Of a stretch of DNA of 16,630 nucleotides, positions 14,112 to 16,630 are shown one piece after another (within the stretch, counting starts at the first letter, position 1; each line of letters starts with the position of its first letter). The stretch spans positions 1 through 16,630 of the forward strand of contig JAGGRX010000148.1 of assembly GCA_021159405.1 (NCBI GenBank), given 5' to 3'. Origin of the DNA: Candidatus Bipolaricaulota bacterium (GTDB taxonomy: Bacteria > Bipolaricaulota > Bipolaricaulia > Bipolaricaulales > Bipolaricaulaceae). The notes beneath the pieces are model-generated. The model had not been told where the DNA came from and searched no databases. It saw only the letters and a program-made list of their open reading frames with translations. Position numbers and translations under genes: made by a program.

Positions 14112-14696
14112 TCACTCCTCTTCCACTTGCGCCCATGGGGAAAGTTTTCCTTTAAGCTCTTTAAGTTTCGTCTCAGGGAGCGAAAGGGTAAGGCTAGGCA
14201 TCCCATCGTATCCCTGCTCAAGGACCCTTGCACCCAGCCGCCCGGCCAAAGCCAGGGCCTCACCTAGTCTATCGGCAGGCACCCGGACTCTAACTAAAGC
14301 CTCGGGAACCTCCTCCACCACCCCGGCGGCGGTGATGGCCGCCCTTGCGGCCTCCCGGTATGCCCGGGCTAGCCCTCCCACCCCCAGTTTCACCCCGCCG
14401 AAGTAGCGTACCACCACCACGAGCACGTTCCAAAGCCCCTCGCCCTCAAGGAGCTGGAGGATGGGCCGGCCGGCCGAACCCGCGGGCTCACCCGCGTCGT
14501 CGGCCCGCGCCCGCTCCCCCTCCCGGCCGCGGATGCGGTAGGCATACACGATGTGCCGGGCGTCATGGTAACGCCGCCTGAGGGCCGCAAGGTGCGCCTC
14601 GACCTCCTCCGATGAGCAGACCGGGAAGGCAAACGCCAAAAACCGCGAGCGCTTTTCGGTGAGCTTTGCCTGCCCGGCCTTAGCGATCGTCCGCAT
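14112..14696 (-). CDS. YigZ/IMPACT-family protein
   Basis: This 194-residue protein of the YigZ/UPF0029 family has an N-terminal IMPACT domain (about 1-122) and a C-terminal ferredoxin-like DUF1949-type domain (about 125-194). Diagnostic blocks are KRSRFLAFAFPV, DARHIVYAYRI, ADDAGEPAGSAGRPIL (65-80) and VVVRYFGGVKLGVGGLARAYREAA (95-118). The family signature DDGEPsGTAG reads DDAGEPAGSAG here, a one-residue insertion. Function in bacteria is unsettled; links to translation and stress have been suggested for eukaryotic IMPACT. Start ATG 14696 overlaps the upstream gene end (14680) by 17 nt and lacks a Shine-Dalgarno sequence at normal spacing, so coupling from upstream translation is likely. 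A TTG at 14726 is a weaker alternative. Confidence 0.92.
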   Translation of the reverse strand: MRTIAKAGQAKLTEKRSRFLAFAFPVCSSEEVEAHLAALRRRYHDARHIVYAYRIRGREGERARADDAGEPAGSAGRPILQLLEGEGLWNVLVVVVRYFGGVKLGVGGLARAYREAARAAITAAGVVEEVPEALVRVRVPADRLGEALALAGRLGARVLEQGYDGMPSLTLSLPETKLKELKGKLSPWAQVEEE

Positions 14697-15456
14697 CGAA
14701 GGAAAGGGGCGGCTCCTCCCGGGCAAGCGCTTCGATCTCGCGGAAGGCGCGATCCACCTTTTCCTCTTCCCCTGAGAGGAGGAGCACCACGGCGGCTTCT
14801 CCAGCGCCTACCCCACCGCTTGCGATGTGTGTGGCCTCAACCCCGTAAAGGAGGCTTGCCGCCTCCGTCTCGGTGACCACGGTCCCCACCAGGGGATACA
14901 GGCCCACGGGAAGGCCTGTGGCCCGCACCCTTTGTGCCCCAAGCTCACGAGCCAGGTCGGCCACCCGCCGGTGGATGCTCTTGATCCGGGAGATGGGGAT
15001 CACGATCTCCACCCCCCGGGCCAGGGCCGCGGCCGCGTACCTGCCCACCGTGCCACCGGTCCCAGAGGCCATGAACACCCCGCATACCCCGTCCGGATCG
15101 AGGACGTTCCCGCCCTTTATGATCACGTCCCCGGCCTTGAGGCGCGCCAGGACCTCCTCCGGGGAGAGCTCCACCGGCCGGCCGCGCTCCAGCACGAGCT
15201 CCCGCCCCCGCCTCTCGGCCGGGACCACCGCAAGCTCCCGCCCGATGTAACCGGCGCAGTGGGCAGCCTTGTCCACTGGACGTCCCAGAAGCTCCTCGGC
15301 CACGTAGGCGTTGGTGGTCCCCAGGGTGACGACCACCAGCCCTTCTTCCAAAGCCCGTCTCACGCAGGGTAAGGCAGCCACCCCCCGGGCGATGAGCCGC
15401 TTGGCCGCCGCCGGGGGCAACACCACCACCGCTTTTGCCTCGCTTCTCATGCCCAT
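14680..15456 (-). CDS. Conserved protein of unknown function, first gene of the ruvA operon
   Basis: This 258-residue cytosolic protein carries strong glycine-rich motifs but no domain that I can name. Features include VVTLGTTNAYVAEELLG (42-58), LKAGDVIIKGGNVLDPDG (105-122), FMASGTGGTVGRYAAA, IVIPISRIKSIH (150-161) and a C-terminal IASGGVGAGEAAVVLLLSG. The alternation of strands with Gly loops suggests an alpha/beta enzyme or nucleotide-binding fold. I believe similar proteins occur in anaerobes and archaea, from memory only. ATG 15456 fits a leaderless promoter; ATG 15450 is an alternative two codons later. It overlaps YigZ by 17 nt, beginning a four-gene operon with yigZ, ruvA and ruvX. The position suggests a housekeeping role but gives no function. 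Confidence 0.8.
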   Translation of the reverse strand: MGMRSEAKAVVVLPPAAAKRLIARGVAALPCVRRALEEGLVVVTLGTTNAYVAEELLGRPVDKAAHCAGYIGRELAVVPAERRGRELVLERGRPVELSPEEVLARLKAGDVIIKGGNVLDPDGVCGVFMASGTGGTVGRYAAAALARGVEIVIPISRIKSIHRRVADLARELGAQRVRATGLPVGLYPLVGTVVTETEAASLLYGVEATHIASGGVGAGEAAVVLLLSGEEEKVDRAFREIEALAREEPPLSFDADDR

Positions 15457-15462
15457 GCTATA

Positions 15463-15491
15463 AACCTAGCGAACACGCCCAGCTTTGGCAA
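15463..15491 (-). promoter_or_regulatory. Predicted leaderless promoter of the ruvA operon
   Basis: On the reverse strand TTGCCA (15491-15486) and TAGGTT (15468-15463) are 17 bp apart, and ATG 15456 follows by 6 nt. There is no Shine-Dalgarno sequence. The spacing copies that of the membrane-bound regulator and rsmI. Confidence 0.5.
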
Positions 15492-15503
15492 AGGGGGTGG
15501 ACA

Positions 15504-15509
15504 TATAAC
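15504..15509 (+). promoter_or_regulatory. Possible -10 element of the outer-membrane protein gene
   Basis: TATAAC is one mismatch from consensus and 51 nt before the predicted TTG start at 15561. No good -35 is seen at 16-18 bp. It is divergent from the ruvA operon promoter. Confidence 0.3.
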
Positions 15510-15560
15510 AAGAGAGGGTCGGGCCGAGCTCCGCTGCCGGAAGCGGAAAAGGGGTATAGC

Positions 15561-16220
15561 TTGAAGGCGGCGGTCCTCCTCGCCATGTTGGCGATCCCTT
15601 GGGGGGCGGTTGCTCAAGGGGTAAGCGCTGGCCTATGGTTTGACACCTTGAACATAACCGAGACGAAGGCGCTGCTTTCACAGGCCGAAAGGCTCGACCT
15701 TCCAGAGGAAGCCCGGGAGGAGCTTTCAGCCATACTGGGCAAGCTGCCAGACCTTGTCCCCATGCCGCTTGCCGGTATCTCCTTGGGGATCCCGGTCGGG
15801 CCAGTGGAGCTCCAGCTTGCGGGGGCCCTGCTCACGGACGGGCTCCTGCGCAACGTTGGCTTGTGGCCTGCTTACGGGATGGATTTGGCCGAGTCCGTTC
15901 ACCTTGACTTCATGCTCCGGGCCTATCATTTGGCCCTGGGGGTCTCCCCCAGGCTTGACCTCGGCAACGTCGCCTTCGCCCTGGCGGCCGGCCTCTCCCT
16001 CTCGGGAGGGGACCTTTCCCTCCAGGTCGCGATGGATGAAGAAGAGCTGGGGTGGGATGCGATCGGGGGAACCCTGGGAGCCCGGCTTGAACTCGGCCTT
16101 CCTTTCTTGCGCCTGTTTGCCTCGGGGGCGATCTTCTTCCCCTGGGGACAAATTGAGGACGCCTGGGGCGCTTTCGTCGGCCCTTGGCAGGGGAAAATGG
16201 GGGTGGTGATCAGGTTTTGA
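15561..16220 (+). CDS. Exported protein, probable outer-membrane beta-barrel
   Basis: This 219-residue protein starts at TTG 15561, giving a clean signal peptide (MKAAVLLAMLAIPWGAVAQG). AAAAGGGG lies 6 nt upstream. Extending the frame to 15435 adds a hydrophilic stretch with no signal character. The mature part has a helical segment near the N-terminus (about 35-60). Runs of alternating hydrophobic and polar or small residues follow, such as VELQLAGALL, LDFMLRAYHLALGVSP, VAFALAAGLSLSG and LGARLELGLPFLRLFASGAIFF. It ends in GKMGVVIRF: a C-terminal Phe with alternating hydrophobics fits a BAM-type beta-signal. I infer a small outer-membrane barrel, which would make the organism diderm. I cannot assign a family. 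The stop overlaps the cytidine deaminase start. Confidence 0.65.
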   Translation: MKAAVLLAMLAIPWGAVAQGVSAGLWFDTLNITETKALLSQAERLDLPEEAREELSAILGKLPDLVPMPLAGISLGIPVGPVELQLAGALLTDGLLRNVGLWPAYGMDLAESVHLDFMLRAYHLALGVSPRLDLGNVAFALAAGLSLSGGDLSLQVAMDEEELGWDAIGGTLGARLELGLPFLRLFASGAIFFPWGQIEDAWGAFVGPWQGKMGVVIRF

Positions 16221-16621
16221 TCGACGAGGCGAGGTTGATCGAGCTGGCAGTGGAAGCGCGCAAGAGGGCCTACTGCCCCTACTCGAACTTCCCGGTGGGG
16301 GCGGCCCTGCTTGCGAAGGACGGCAGGATATTCACCGGCTGCAACGTGGAGAACGCCTCTTTCGGGCTCACCGTGTGTGCCGAGCGGGTGGCGCTGCTTA
16401 AGGCCGTCTCGGAGGGGGCAAGGGAGTTCGTCGCGATCGCCATCGCCTGTGGGGAGGGACCATGTCCCCCTTGTGGGGCCTGCCGGCAGGTGCTCTACGA
16501 GTTCGCCCCGGAGCTCCTGGTGATCATGACGGATGGGGAAGGGAAGGCGGTCCGACGGGGGACCCTCTCCGCCCTCCTCCCCTTGGCCTTCGGTCCCCCG
16601 CAGCCACCAGGAAACCGCTGA
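16217..16621 (+). CDS. cdd: Cytidine deaminase
   Basis: This 134-residue enzyme deaminates cytidine and deoxycytidine to uridine and deoxyuridine in pyrimidine salvage. It has the homotetrameric-type short form with three cysteine zinc ligands: Cys54 in TVCAERVAL, with catalytic Glu56, and Cys86 and Cys89 in PCPPCGACRQVL. Substrate-binding blocks YCPYSNFPVGAAL (19-31) and TGCNVENASFG (40-50) are intact. No ATG fits well. TTG 16217 gives the normal family start and overlaps the previous stop as TTGA; ATG 16184 would add 11 residues inside the upstream gene. The pairing with an outer-membrane protein gene suggests cotranscription rather than a shared function. The stop is just inside the window end. 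Confidence 0.95.
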   Translation: MIDEARLIELAVEARKRAYCPYSNFPVGAALLAKDGRIFTGCNVENASFGLTVCAERVALLKAVSEGAREFVAIAIACGEGPCPPCGACRQVLYEFAPELLVIMTDGEGKAVRRGTLSALLPLAFGPPQPPGNR

Positions 16622-16630
16622 GCCTAGTAG

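Overview
This is a GC-rich, densely packed bacterial chromosome segment. It opens with the last ~53 nt of a 16S rRNA gene carrying a standard anti-Shine-Dalgarno tail. No tRNA or 23S gene follows: a Rho-independent terminator lies ~75 nt downstream and a Crp/Fnr regulator gene comes next, so the 16S gene looks unlinked from 23S. A two-domain protein disulfide oxidoreductase and a fused ADP-forming acetyl-CoA synthetase suggest a thermophilic, probably anaerobic or acetogenic/fermentative lineage. A likely outer-membrane protein points to a diderm. Bipolaricaulota (Acetothermia) is my best guess, but this is inference and I could not test it.

Layout. (1) 1-900: 16S end, terminator, Crp/Fnr regulator. 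(2) 894-3402: a reverse-strand pair, an unusual membrane-bound winged-helix regulator and a small exported protein, divergent from a second exported helical protein that ends in a perfect bidirectional terminator. (3) 3419-5103: a redox island. ArsR-family regulator, mini-glutaredoxin and protein disulfide oxidoreductase lie on the reverse strand, with an OsmC-family protein divergent across a promoter that holds a perfect TTTCAA-N5-TTGAAA palindrome. (4) 5095-8243: reverse-strand ADP-forming acetyl-CoA synthetase coupled by an ATGA overlap to a BioD-like/DRTGG protein. Together they suggest acyl-CoA to acid plus ATP metabolism and its regulation. (5) 8244-11006: a divergent OmpR-type response regulator and histidine kinase, then a YkuK-type RNase H-fold protein. 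The shared intergenic region carries TGTGGA repeats at exact 11-bp phase and a structured leader. (6) 11054-13049: rsmI and prfB back to back from overlapping promoters. (7) 13112-15456: a tight reverse-strand operon of an unrecognised conserved protein, a YigZ/IMPACT protein, ruvA and ruvX. (8) 15561-16621: a putative outer-membrane protein overlapping a cytidine deaminase.

A theme across the window is the signal used to start genes. Several genes have no Shine-Dalgarno sequence but have a -10-like hexamer only 6-10 nt before the ATG, often with a TTG-type -35 at 16-17 bp. This implies leaderless mRNAs. Other genes, mostly inside operons, have good Shine-Dalgarno sites. The most unusual loci are the membrane-anchored one-component winged-helix regulator at 1484-2398, and the two-component system intergenic region with its phased repeats and mutually exclusive leader hairpins.
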